This document shows, piece by piece, positions 11,801 through 21,929 of a stretch of DNA of 40,644 bases. The position numbers were made by a program, and so were the translations under genes. The notes beneath the pieces are model-generated. The model saw only the letters and a list, made by a program, of their open reading frames with translations, searched no databases and had not been told where the DNA came from. The DNA is from Nemertoderma westbladi (lineage: Eukaryota; Xenacoelomorpha; Nemertodermatida; Nemertodermatidae): contig JAUCBJ010005172.1 in assembly GCA_032718475.1 (NCBI GenBank), positions 1 to 40,644 on the forward strand, read 5' to 3'. Position 1 is the stretch's first letter, and each line of letters starts with the position of its first letter.

Positions 11801-12838
11801 CCTATCTGCTAGCCGACGGTAGGGGTGGGCGCTACTCCTATCTGCTACCCGAAGGTTGGGGTGGGCGCTACTCCTATCTGCTACCCGAGGGTAGGGGTGG
11901 GCGCTACTCCTATCTGCTACCCGAAGGTAGGGGTGGGCGCTACTCCTATCTGCTAGCCGACGGTAGGGGTGGGCGCTACTCCTATCTGCTACCCGAGGGT
12001 AGGGGTGGGCGCTACTCCTATCTGCTACCCGAGGGTAGGGGTGGGCGCTACTCCTATCTGCTACCCGAAGGTAGGGGTGGGCGCTACTCCTATCTGCTAG
12101 CCGACGGTAGGGGTGGGCGCTACTCCTATCTGCTACCCGAAGATAGGGGTGGGCGCTACTCCTATCTGCTACCCGAGGGTAGGGGTGGGCGCTACTCCTA
12201 TATGCTACCCGAAGGTAGGGGTGGGCGCTACTCCTATCTGCTACCCGAGGGTTGGGGAGGGCGCTACTCCTATCTGCTACCCGAAGGTAGGGGTGGGCGC
12301 TACTCCTATCTGCTAGCCGACGGTAGGGGTGGGCGCTACTCCTATCTGCTACCCGAGGGTAGGGGTGGGCGCTACTCCTATCTGCTACCCGAAGGTAGGG
12401 GTGGGCGCTACTCCTATCTGCTAGCCGACGGTAGGGGTGGGCGATACTCCTATCTGCTACCCGAAGATAGGGGTGGGCGCTACTCCTATCTGCTACCAGA
12501 GGGTAGGGGTGGGCGCTACTCCTATCTGCTACCCGAAGGTAGGGGTGGGCGCTACTCCTATCTGCTAGCCGACGGTAGGGGTGGGCGCTACTCCTATCTG
12601 CTACCCGAGGGTAGGGGTGGGCGCTACTCCTATCTGCTACCCGAAGGTAGGGGTGGGCGCTACTCCTATCTGCTACCCGGAGGTAGGGGTGGGCGCTACT
12701 CCTATATGCTACCCGAAGGTAGGGGTGGGCGCTACTCCTATCTGCTAGCCGACGGTAGGGGTGGGCGCTACTCATATCTGCCACCCGAGGGTAGGGGTGG
12801 GCGCTACTCCTACCTACCACCCGAGGGTAGGGGTGGGT
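5899..12838. repeat. 36-bp minisatellite array, 6.9 kb, in intron 3
   Basis: About 190 copies of a 36-bp unit, GGTAGGGGTGGGCGCTACTC followed by CTATCTGCTACCCGAR. Variants occur at fixed positions: GGTT for GGTA, GAGGG for GTGGG, GATACC, ACACG, GCCACC and AGCCGACGG. The latter AGCCGACGG type is confined to the right half (about 9820-12750), so subfamilies are spatially segregated. Units of 41 bp (CTACCTGAAGGGAAGG) and 23 bp (two adjacent, near 8265-8300) break the period. Because 36 is a multiple of three, frames of up to 699 codons are open on both strands, encoding different 12-residue repeats such as YSYLLPEGRGGR and ADRSSAHPYPRV. I do not regard any as a gene. Confidence 0.95.
7718..9547. 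repeat. Tandem 915-bp higher-order repeat inside the 36-bp array
   Basis: 7718-8632 and 8633-9547 match almost base for base with an offset of 915 bp. Each copy contains the same rare units in the same order: a CCTACCTGC unit, a CTAACTGC unit, GGGATGGG, two 23-bp short units and one 41-bp unit. The length fits 23 standard units plus two of 23 bp and one of 41 bp. This is a recent segmental duplication within the array. Confidence 0.85.
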
Positions 12839-13086
12839 GAACCCTGGCGGGGCTCGATCCTACAACCTGACCCTCCTGCTCTTGTATTATTTCTATATTA
12901 TTACTTAATATTATTTATTATAGGAAATAGAACCGAGAACATAGGAACCTATTCTCTCGTATTATCTTCCTTCCATTATTATACGATTGCAATTGAATAA
13001 ATCAATAAATTCAACACCAATCCACAAGATACCGGTTCGTATCGTTATTGGAACGAAACTATTACGGCTAATTAAAAGGTAAATAC
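12839..13086. other. Intron 3 edge with a B-box-like motif
   Basis: Between the 36-bp array and exon 3. On the minus strand GGTTGTAGGATCGAGCCCCG (12846-12868 region) contains a B-box-like GATCGAGCC. This might be the remnant of a tRNA-derived SINE from whose tail the array grew. The rest is AT-rich with no gene seen. Confidence 0.3.
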
Positions 13087-13284
13087 CTGATGGTTTGGAG
13101 GTCGAGTTTTCTGTCTTCCAGGGGGTCTGTTCAACTGCGTCTGTTTGTTCAATTGTGTCGGTTTCACGAACTCCACTGTGGCTGTGGGTTTCGGCACAGC
13201 ATATATACCGGTAGCCTTAGTGGGTCCATCACTTGGGATCGGGTAATCCATGTATTTATTCAACTTTGTTGATGTTTGTTGCAA
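13087..13284 (-). CDS. Split gene, exon 3, unrecognised protein
   Basis: 198 bp, exactly 66 codons, with phase 0 at both ends. The acceptor is ATATATAG before TTGCAACAAAC. The donor is CATCAG/GTATTTACC. The peptide starts LQQTSTKLNKYMDYPIPSDG and continues into a Pro/Thr/Lys-rich stretch ending RPPNHQ, which suggests a short helix followed by a disordered linker. The exon stands out from its AT-rich flanks in base composition. Exon 2 joins it without disturbing the frame, and the following exon begins in the same phase. Confidence 0.7.
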
Positions 13285-13604
13285 CTATATACGACGCAAA
13301 ATATATATAATATATTGGCAGAATTCAGGGAATATTTTAGCCCAGTCAAGTCACGATAAGGAAACAGCTACATACCGGTAATAATTAAAACTATAGTTTT
13401 TATAGGTCAGCAATACCATCTGATATTGGAAACTGGTTAAAAAATACCGGTACCATGGCAACGCGAAACAGTTTGAAATATTGCCGTCAGATACTTACAC
13501 ATTATATATAAAACACACAACGATATTATTATATTGTTACCATAGCAACGGGCATACTGAATTATTTAGAAAGGTCGTTTAACCTTCGGACTTCTCACTG
13601 CGTA

Positions 13605-13760
13605 ACTCAGAATTTATATTTTTGATTTCATTAATTAGCTACAAGCTTTTGAAAAAAAGTTGTTTCGGTCGATATTGCACCAATTACATCGCAGTTCATT
13701 TGTTGGTACTGATAGAAAGCTGAAGCCGATTCCAAATATGAAACACAATCTGAATTAATA
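13605..13760. mobile_element. Diverged arm of the CACCATGTCC fold-back MITE family (intron 2)
   Basis: Stretches such as TTTCATTAATTAGCTACAAG, ATTGCACCAATTACATCGCA and GATTCCAAATATGAAACAC align in order with the arm at 20115-20270. No inverted partner or target duplication is seen, so it is a fragment. Nothing else is recognisable in intron 2 (13285-13851). Confidence 0.6.
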
Positions 13761-13851
13761 AAAAAAACCATTATATATATTCTACTTTTGAATCTCATCC
13801 TATAAAATAATATAAGTAAACGACTCGATTAGTTAGATAGTTTAAACTTAC

Positions 13852-13895
13852 CGCCGACTTTGTTTGTTCAAGATTTTTCCAAGCGTCACTTAAAC
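13852..13895 (-). CDS. Split gene, exon 2 (44-bp microexon-like)
   Basis: A short exon with strong sites on both sides. The acceptor is TTATTTCTTTCAG and the donor is GGCG/GTAAGTTT. Its first two bases (GT) complete the codon begun by the G left at the end of exon 1, giving Gly. It then encodes LSDAWKNLEQTKSA and ends in phase 0. Joined with exon 3 it forms a continuous amphipathic helix running into LQQTSTKLNK, which supports the assignment. Confidence 0.7.
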
Positions 13896-14633
13896 CTGAA
13901 AGAAATAAAATTTTATAATTACGCGTACCGATACCCTATAATTGAATACGTCTGTAGGTAATCTGAGCCGGGGTAAAGCGATCAACGGCTAATTTTGGGC
14001 GTAGGGTGCACTGTGCCCTGCTACATTTCGGGCACTAGACTTCTAGTATCACAATGATTACTTTATATTCTTAACCACTTCTGTACTTGTCCAGGACATC
14101 TGTGTAACTCGACACTATCACTAGGCCTATATTCCGGCATCCGGAGGAAGAACACACTGATATAGCATACATAGCCTAGATATCGATGGTACATAAACCG
14201 ATAAACAAGACACGGAACATCACCGGTGTAACAAAAAATCTTCAATCATCACCTCATGCATAATCACCCCCGGTTAAATTTCCCTGGTGTATTATCACTC
14301 CCGGTGTATCAGCACGTAAATTACGTATCGTAATACACTGATGAATTCCTAGATACACTGTAGAACCCTTCAAGCAGCACGTGAGTTACATGTAGTAACT
14401 GTAGATACTGCGTGGCCCTTCGCGCAGCACGTGAGTTGTATGAAATAAATATACAGAATTGGACCTTCGCGCAGCATGTGAGATACACATAGTATTCGCA
14501 CCGAAGTGATAATATGTTTCAACACACAAGCACCAATCAGGCTCACAATCATCGATCTGTCGATAGAAAGCACTGATAAAATATTCAATTTATTTATTCT
14601 CAAATATCTGTAGCCTTGTACATTATTTGTGAG
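13896..14633. other. Intron 1, no gene; recurring CCTTCGCGCAGCACGTGA word
   Basis: AT-rich DNA. A segment around CTTCGCGCAGCACGTGAG occurs three times within about 110 bp (near 14367, 14416 and 14463, with small changes). A fourth copy lies far away near 28130. Each contains CACGTG or CATGTG. No open frame here looks coding. Confidence 0.5.
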
Positions 14634-14965
14634 TAGGGCTCAACAGAAGCGTCAGCTTCGGTTCTGTTCGGGCCGAAGTTTGAGAATTCCGGTTCGGTTC
14701 GGCTTCTGCAATTGGTGACATAAATTATAGTGACATAAATACGACATTACAACCGCAACTTGGTAACTTTCTGAACTTCGATTCGGATTCGGTTCGGCCC
14801 GAAGTTTGCCCTGCTTTGGTTCGGCCCCATAAAGTGCCTTCTGTCGAACCCTATTTGTAATAGTATTATACAAATAGTGACTTATAATAAGTGAATTGTA
14901 TATTGTGTATATTGTGTATATATTATCATATTGTCTTATTTACATTGTATATTTAAAGAACCCTA
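14634..14965. mobile_element. hAT-like MITE with 8-bp target duplication
   Basis: The left end is TAGGGCTCAACAGAAG. The right end reads GAACCCTA, so the terminal inverted repeat is short (TAGGGYTC). The flanks are a perfect TTTGTGAG duplication at 14626-14633 and 14966-14973. The interior has repeated CGGTTCGG and CCGAAGTTTG words in both orientations. A second right-end-like copy, CTTCTGTCGAACCCTA followed by TTTGTAAT, sits at about 14838-14861. It matches the left end better (TAGGGTTCGACAGAAG) but is not followed by the perfect duplication. The element may have gained extra sequence at its right side. Confidence 0.75.
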
Positions 14966-14973
14966 TTTGTGAG

Positions 14974-15792
14974 TGATAATATTAAACCAATATACGATGA
15001 AATTAAATGAGTAACAACTGAGGATGTAATATTGGCCATTGAGGGAGAGGATACTGTGATATGATGAGTATAGGAAGGTGTATCCATTTTGGATACTTTG
15101 ACAGAGACTGGGCGGGCAAATAATATAGTGTTGAGGCTGAGATACTGAGTTTTAATATTACCTAAAGGCCCATTTATGTGCAATGATAATTAGGTGGAGC
15201 GTGGAGGTTACATTAGTACACTAATGGGGACAATGAACTCTAATAAGGGGGGCCTTTTACAGCTTTGGATTAGTACAGATATGAGTTATGTGATACCAGA
15301 TGTTGGTCTTATTGGTGCATTCATTGATGTTGGTATTTGGTGCACCGTAGATTCATTCCTGAGTGTAGCTCTACATCAAATATCACAATCAATCAATCAC
15401 AATCAATGTATTAGACTTATTGCTGCTATTAATTAGAAGTAAAGTACCTTGTCCGCAATGTAGTTGAGATAACTTTATTGGTATTATTGGTGAGGTAGAT
15501 TAACATCAACTTAGTTGGTGTGACTAGTTGTTCTTGTTATTGAGCATCAATACATGCAATATACAACGCAAACTACAAAATCATTCTTTGTTTATGAATT
15601 ATGACGGCCCTCTGGGCTGCTGGGGTCCATCCAAACCCTCGACAGGTTTTCTAACAGAAGGCCCCCTGGTTGAACCCAGAGTGGCAGTGAACGAACGGGA
15701 GGTCGATATTCAACTACAGATACACTCAGGTGACGTGGTACTATTTCGAACTCACACCACCCGAGCACCCGACGTAATATACTCACAGTATT
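14974..15792. other. Intron 1 segment with one GC-richer block
   Basis: Mostly AT-rich and featureless. The block at 15600-15780 is clearly GC-richer and is open for 108 codons on the plus strand (15528-15854) and 64 codons on the minus strand. It could be an old repeat or an exon, but I see neither convincing splice sites nor a recognisable protein. I leave it unassigned. Confidence 0.3.
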
Positions 15793-16346
15793 ACACCATG
15801 TCCCAGAATATAGTGTCGAAATTCAGTGACACGCCACATTTAGTTAATGTATGAATAGCTACGTAATAGTAGATTAAAGATGTAATGCATTGTTGCTCTG
15901 CTACGTATTTGGATAAACAAAATGTTCCAGAATATGATGTATTTTTTAAATATAATAAAATAGCCTACCGGTAGCGAAGATATTCAAAACAACGCAACTT
16001 TTGAACGACCATATCTTTCTGATATTTTTCAACGAAATTCAGATTATGTTACATATTTGGAATCCGTGCATTGCCAGCTTTCCATTGGTACAAACAAACA
16101 GCTATAAGGTAGAAGAATAACTGCGTGGGACTGGTGTAGTATTTTTTTTTTAACTTTTTTTAAGCGCTTGTAGCTATATAGCTAAAGATTGAAAGCAAAA
16201 ATAAAAATTCAACCCCCCCCCCCCCCCCCCCAGTAAGTGGTCGGTAAGTGAAACTATCTCAGTTTCAAATTTCATGAACTCTCTAAGATTTGTAGAAAAT
16301 TAGGGGGGGGGGGGGGGGTCACTGAATTATGACACTATAATACACC
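15793..16346. mobile_element. Fold-back MITE, CACCATGTCC family, copy A
   Basis: The left end is CACCATGTCCCAGAATATAG, continuing to TTCAGTGAC. The right end carries GTCACTGAATTATGACACTA, which reverse-complements to the left end with mismatches. The right half (15915-16300) matches the arm of copy B at 20450-20800 in order, including AAAATAGCCT, ACGAATTTCAGATT-like and AAGCAAAAATAAAAATTC. It contains a 19-bp C run (16213-16231) and a 16-bp G run (16303-16318). Confidence 0.6.
16213..16231. repeat. poly(dC) tract, 19 bp
   Basis: An uninterrupted C run in the right half of MITE copy A, followed 71 bp later by a 16-bp G run. The corresponding place in copy B (around 20725) has no such run. Confidence 0.9.
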
Positions 16347-16411
16347 ATGTGCTGGAATATAATGTCGTTATTGAGGTACCTGGACAGTGGACCCCCCCCC
16401 TTTTTCTACAA
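16339..16411. repeat. Left target-site duplication of the LINE (73 bp)
   Basis: Runs from AATACACCATGTGCTGGAAT to CCCTTTTTCTACAA. It matches 19947-20029 with two substitutions and a C run of 9 rather than 19. It is itself the left terminal part of MITE copy B, so the LINE landed inside a MITE. Confidence 0.85.
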
Positions 16412-19400
16412 GGTCAGGTCAGGTCCCCAGATCCTGCTACCACTATGTCAGTAATGTGGTACTACCTGTAGCTGTCAGCCCAGTAGGGCAGGCCCGATAA
16501 GCATAGCCTATTCATTATTTAGTTGATCAAGAGTGGGTTGGTTCAGCCCCGTCAACTAAATAAGTCATTGAGGGCTAAAGCGCCTAGGGCACCATTGAAG
16601 GCAAAGGCTTGATACGCATCTGCATTAGAGATGATACAAGCCCCGCCCTGTCTATACTGGATGCTCCTCTACCAGTGTTAGGTAACCTAACCCAGGAGGC
16701 ACACTTGGTTCAGGGTGTAACAAATGGACCCCTACAGTCGGCAGCAGGGCTGTAGGCCATGGATAGGCGGAAGGTAATCAACCAACGGCTAGACATGCTG
16801 ACAAGGTCGGCGGAAGGTAATCAACCAACGGCGACCTACTGCGAAGACGCTTGTAGGAGTTGCGACCACAAGCGGTTTACTCCCGCAACTGAAAGACATG
16901 AGTATGAGAACCCTCCAGGAGAAATACCGGCTCGGTCGTCGCCCGGGTCAACAAGGACCGCGTCCCTCAGTGGTACACCAGGCTGGGGTCGATAAATTGG
17001 CTACTGGAACAGAAGACAGAGAAGAAAGAAGAACCAACCTGTTGAAATGTAAAAAGACACTAAAGATTGCTACAATGAACGCACGCACGCTGAAAGCACA
17101 GAGCATACAGGGTGACATGGTCGCTCTGTCAATGGAATATAACATCGACATCATCTGCATCCAAGAACATCGGATTTGTCATGAAGACACTGCCATGAAG
17201 TACAATGACATTGGAAATGGATGGACGTTAGTAACAAGCTCAGCAGTAAGAAACTCGGCCAATGCATCAATTGGTGGAGTAGGAATTCTGCTAAGCCCAT
17301 TTGCACTTAAGACCCTAAACAACATCGAATCTATAAATTCCAGGGTTATGATCGCAACATTTGATGGGAATCCCAAGACAACAGTTATATGTTGCTACAG
17401 TCCAACCAATGCATCAGAGCCAGAACAAGCAGTCAAGTTTTATGAAGAACTGACTGGACTTATTAAGGACATCCCGAAACACAATGTTAAAGTCATTGCT
17501 GGTGACCTGAATGCGCAAATTGGCCCAGAAGACATCAAGGGTTACACCTATAACACCAGTTCTAACAGAAATGGGTACTTACTCTTAGACCTAATGGAAG
17601 AATGTGAATTGATACCAACAAACAACACATTCGAAAAGAGTAAGGGGAAGCTATGGACCTTTCAATACCCTAATGGAACCAAAGCACAACTGGATTACAT
17701 CCTTATAAACAAAAAGTGGAGAAATAGCATGATCAACTGCGAGGCATACAGCTCGTTCAACCTAATTGGTTCGGACCACAGAATTGTGACTGCAGAGATC
17801 AGACTCAGTTTGAGAGCCAGCAAACCCAGGACAAGCAAGATAATCAACTATGACTGGGAGAAACTCAGAACTGACAATGCTGTAAAGGATGCTTATACAG
17901 TAGAAGTTCAAAACCGCTTTGAAGCACTTCAGTCAATGGATGAAGACCAATCCACCGATTCAATATACCAGAATATAATAACAGCCCACAAGGAATCAGC
18001 TAAGAGGCATATCCCCCAGAAACCTAAACGAAAACAGTATGTGCCATGGCAAAACTCTGAGGTTACTTGTAAGAGAGAAGATCTTAAGATAGCCTACAAA
18101 GTTAAAACCGAACAACCAACAACCGAAAACATTAACAAGCTTGAGAAAGCTAAGGACGATCTTAAATTGGCCTACAACATCAGCTAGGAAAAGTACATAC
18201 AGGATAAAACTGAAGCAATTACAACTGCTCACATACAGCAACAATCAAGACTTACCTGGCAAACTGTAAATGAGGTATCTGGTCGGAAAAGTTGTGCAAA
18301 GGGGCGACTCAAAGCCGATAGTCCTGAAGAACGTGTTGGGAAGTGGAAAAATCACTTCAGCAACTTGCTTGGGCAGCCACCAAACATCGAGGTCAGCCCT
18401 ACAAGGAAAATATATGACAAGACACTACCTATAGAAACAGGGGACTTCACACCTGCCGAACTCCAAAGAAGCATTAAAAGCATGTCCAATAATAAAGCGA
18501 GTGGATTAGATGAAATCCCAGCGGAGGTATGGAAAACCGGAGTGCTAAATAGACCATTATTGAATGTTTGCAACCGGATGTTAAAAGGGGAAAAGCCACC
18601 ACCAATTTGGACTAAAGGTCAAATAAAGCCTCTCCCCAAGAAAGGAGACCTCGGCATACCAACAAACTATCGTGGGATCTGTCTGCTTGTGGTAGCTGCC
18701 AAAATATACAATAAAATGATTCTATATAGGATTAGGCCTCACATAGAGAAACTACTGCGTAAGAGCCAAAACGGATTTCGACCAAGTAGATCAACAATAG
18801 CTCAGATACTTGCACTACGGAGACTGATTGAAGGAATTAAGTCAAAGAATCTCCCCGCAGTCATGACTTTTGTGGACTTCAAGAAGGCATTCGACTCCAT
18901 CCATAGAGGTAAAATGCTTGAAATCCTAAGAGCTTATGGAATACCAGAAGTAATTGTTGCTGGCATTGGATTGTTATATTGTGACACAGAAGCGCAGGTA
19001 CTCTCACCAGATGGTGAAACTGAGTTTTTCTCAATCCTGGCTGGCGTACTGCAAGGTGACACATTAGCACCATTACTATTTGTAATTGTGCTGGATTACG
19101 CAATGAGGACGGCCACAAAGGGTGAAGAGCTGGGATTCACACTTCAAGAACGCAGAAGTAGTAGATATCCGGCAACTAGAGTCACAGACACCGACTTTGC
19201 GGATGACATCGCCCTGCTCTCTAATACGCTAGCAGATGCACAGCTTCTACTAAATAAAGTGGAGAGGGCTGCTAAGGAGGTTGGATTGCATATAAATGCT
19301 ACCAAGACCGAATTCATGACCTTTAATGTTGATGGAAACTTGACAACCATTGATAATAATCAACTAAGGAAGGTCGATGACTTCCAGTACCTTGGATCAT

Positions 19401-19946
19401 GGATAGAGAGTAGCAAAAAGGACATAGAAGTTAGGAAAGCAAAGGCTTGGGTAGCTCTATCAAAAATGGATACCATCTGGAAATCAGATCTCTCCAGGCA
19501 CCTGAAGACCAAGTTCTTTCGAGCCACAGTGGAAAGTGTATTTTTATACGGGGGTGAGACTTGGACACTGACTAAATCACTTGAACAACGAATTGATGGT
19601 TGCTACACAAGACTACTAAGGGCAGCCCTAAACATCAGCTGGAGACAACACATGACAAACGCCGAGCTTTATGGTACAATACCACCTGTATCAACCACCC
19701 TCCGTGAACGCAGATTAAGATTCAGTGGGCACTGCTGGCGAAGTAAAGACGAGGTCATACCAGATCTACTTCTCTGGCAACCAACTCATGGAAAGCGTAG
19801 TCGTGGACGACCTGCCATAACATATATAGATCAACTTGAAAGGGATACTGAACTTGGGAGAAACGAAATTGCGACAACTATGGAGAATCGGGAAGCCTGG
19901 AAGGATCTCATTTCCACTGTCCGAGTTCGCTTGACCTAGTAGTAGT
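16412..19946 (+). mobile_element. Nearly full-length RTE-like LINE (non-LTR retrotransposon)
   Basis: A 3.5-kb element bounded by the two duplicated target copies. The 5' region (16412-16897) starts with GGTCAGGTCAGGTC. It contains a duplicated GGAAGGTAATCAACCAACGG near 16770 and 16814. One long reading frame follows. The 3' untranslated region is essentially absent: the stop is followed only by TAGTAGT before the target copy begins. A very short 3' end made of trinucleotides, a single protein with endonuclease and reverse transcriptase, and this length all fit the RTE group. The exact clade is not proven. Confidence 0.85.
16898..19939 (+). pseudogene. LINE endonuclease-reverse transcriptase with one in-frame TAG
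   Basis: A single frame of 1,014 codons interrupted only by TAG at 18185-18187, probably from CAG. Residues about 55-300 form an APE-type endonuclease: N61 in MNARTL, E90 in IQEHR, the GDLNAQIG motif at 202-209, LDYI around 265 and SDHR at 292-295. After the stop comes the reverse transcriptase, with FVDFKKAFDSIH (first catalytic Asp near composite residue 660), LQGDTLAPLLF, and FADD near 767-770. A C-terminal domain contains RRLRFSGHCWR and LLWQPTHGKRSRGRP. The product would nick target DNA and copy the element's RNA. With only one stop and no frameshift the copy is young but disabled unless the stop is read through. It lies antisense within intron 1 of the split gene. Confidence 0.9.
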
Positions 19947-20029
19947 AATACACCATGTCCTGGAATATAATGTCGTTAATGAGGTACCTGGACAGTGGAC
20001 CCCCCCCCCCCCCCCCCCTTTTTCTACAA
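19947..20029. repeat. Right target-site duplication of the LINE (83 bp)
   Basis: The second copy of 16339-16411, differing by two substitutions and ten extra C in the homopolymer (19 against 9). After it the interrupted MITE resumes. Confidence 0.85.
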
Positions 20030-20857
20030 ATCTTAATGAGATTGCATGAAATTTGAAACAAAGATAGTTTCACCTCCATCCACCTTGCTGGGTGAGCTAG
20101 ATTTTCCATTTTTGCTTTCATTCTTTAGCTACAAGCGTTTTAAAAAGATGTCTCCGTCGGTATTGTACCAGTTACACCGCAGTTATTCTTCAACCTTATA
20201 GCGATTTGTTGATATTGATGGATAGATGACCATGCAAGGATTCCAAATATGTATCACAATCTGAATTCCGTCGTAAAACAGCAGAGAAATGGGCATTCTA
20301 ATGTTGCAAGGTTTTACACCTGCGCAAGGCTATTTTATTCTACTAAAAAAATACACCATATTCTAGAACATGTTGTTTATCCCATTACGTAGCTGGGGAA
20401 CAATGCAATAACTCTGTAATCATACTATTGCATAGCTATAGTACATAAACAAAGTGTTCTAGAATATGGATTATTAATTAAATAGAATAAAATAGCCTCG
20501 CGCAGATGCTAAATCATGCAACATTTGAACGTCCATATCTCAGCTATTTTACGACGAATTTCAGATTGCGATACATATTTGAAATCCTTGCATGGCCCGC
20601 TGTCCGTCAATATCAACAAATCGCTATAAGGTCGAAGAATAACTGCGGTTTAACTGGTACAATACCGATGGAGACGCCTTTTTCAAACGGTTGTAGCTAA
20701 AGAATAAAAGCAAAAATAAAAATTCTGGCTCACCCAGCAAGGATGAGGGAGGTGAAACTATCTCTGTTTCAAAATTGAAGATTAAGATTTGTAGAAAAAT
20801 TGGGGGAGGGGGGTCCAGGTACCTCAATAACGACACCATATTCCAGGACATGGTGTA
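19947..20857. mobile_element. Fold-back MITE, CACCATGTCC family, copy B (split by the LINE)
   Basis: Two arms of about 390 bp (19949-20340 and 20470-20857) are inverted copies of each other around a spacer of about 130 bp. The ends read TACACCATGTCCTGGAATAT on both sides, flanked by TA. Matches along the arms include TAGCTACAAGCG / CGGTTGTAGCTA, ACCGCAGTTATTCTTC / GAAGAATAACTGCGGT and the C-rich / G-rich runs beside TTTCTACAAATCTTAA. No coding capacity. The original left end is at 16341. TA flanks suggest a Tc1/mariner-type target, but the superfamily is uncertain. Confidence 0.75.
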
Positions 20858-21929
20858 TACTGGGACATGGTGTACATAGATAGCACACTAGAAAGTAACT
20901 GTATAGGCTTAATCGTATTTAAATTAATATTGAAATTTAATATATCATGGCAGAATGCAGGAATGGGGGCAAGAATACAGGAGGGGGTCAAAAATTTCAC
21001 AAAAAATCACCCAGAGTAGTTTCACCCCCGGTTCAAATACAGAAATACCCTAGTGAATTCTAACCGGGGGGTGAAAAGGGTGTGGGGGTGACTTGATACT
21101 CATTGGAAATTTTAAAAAAGAAAAATTACAGGATTACGAATTCGATTACGAATTACCTGTAGAAGTTATAGAAGTTGTAGAAGTTATATAAATGTTTTTA
21201 AAAGTCGGGTAAAAGATATTGATATTTTAAAATATTGTCTGTTTGTTAGATATTTAGATTAATATCAGTTATGTTATGTTATGTTATATTATTAATATCG
21301 CCAGAATAACAATAAAATATTAAATTTTGCACTTATACAGTAGGCCTATAATGACAATTATGAACATATCTGGCAAAGTACGCCAATAAGCGTGTATGTA
21401 CTCGTACTGTTATAATACAAATACAGGTAATGGTATACACACACAATGACGAACTACAGTAGAATTAGTAAAATAATTAAAATTGTAGTTAATTACTAAT
21501 TACAGAACTTACATAAACAGTTGGTGCATATTAATTATTAGGTAAAAATAATTGAATTAAATTAAAATGAAATTTAAAAAAAATGATATTATAAAACCGA
21601 CAAAGCATACTTAGTTTCAAATAAAAATAATTAAAATACGCACGGGCTCTTCAACAACATACAGTATATAGGCAAACATTTGGGCTATAAGCAAACATAA
21701 TGCTCAATAGGCAAATAGGACGGTGAAATAAAACGTGCAAACTAATCTTAAAAGATAGTACGACAATTAATTAAACATAAAAACTATATTTAAAAATTGA
21801 ACAAAATTTTTACACAAAGAATAGTACCGGTACCGTACAGTAATGTAGTTAAAAATATATGGGGGGGGGGGGTGATGGGGGGTTGGGTTGTATGTGACCG
21901 CAATCAGTAGAGATGACGCTGCATAGTTT
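20858..21929. other. AT-rich intron 1 segment, no gene
   Basis: Includes a short inverted C/G-rich pair (TTTCACCCCCGGTTCAAATA at about 21020 against AACCGGGGGGTGAAAAGGG at about 21062) and a 12-bp G run at 21861-21872. Otherwise plain AT-rich sequence with no credible open frame. Confidence 0.6.

Noticed and set aside
9315-12840. Open frames of 506, 488, 506 and 699 codons on both strands in the 36-bp array
   Set aside because: The unit length is a multiple of three and lacks stops in several frames, so long frames arise on both strands at once. They end at the 41-bp odd units, and their peptides are plain 12-residue repeats.
15528-15854. 108-codon plus-strand frame in a GC-rich block
   Set aside because: The opposite strand is open too, no splice site or domain supports either, and its right end is the start of a MITE.
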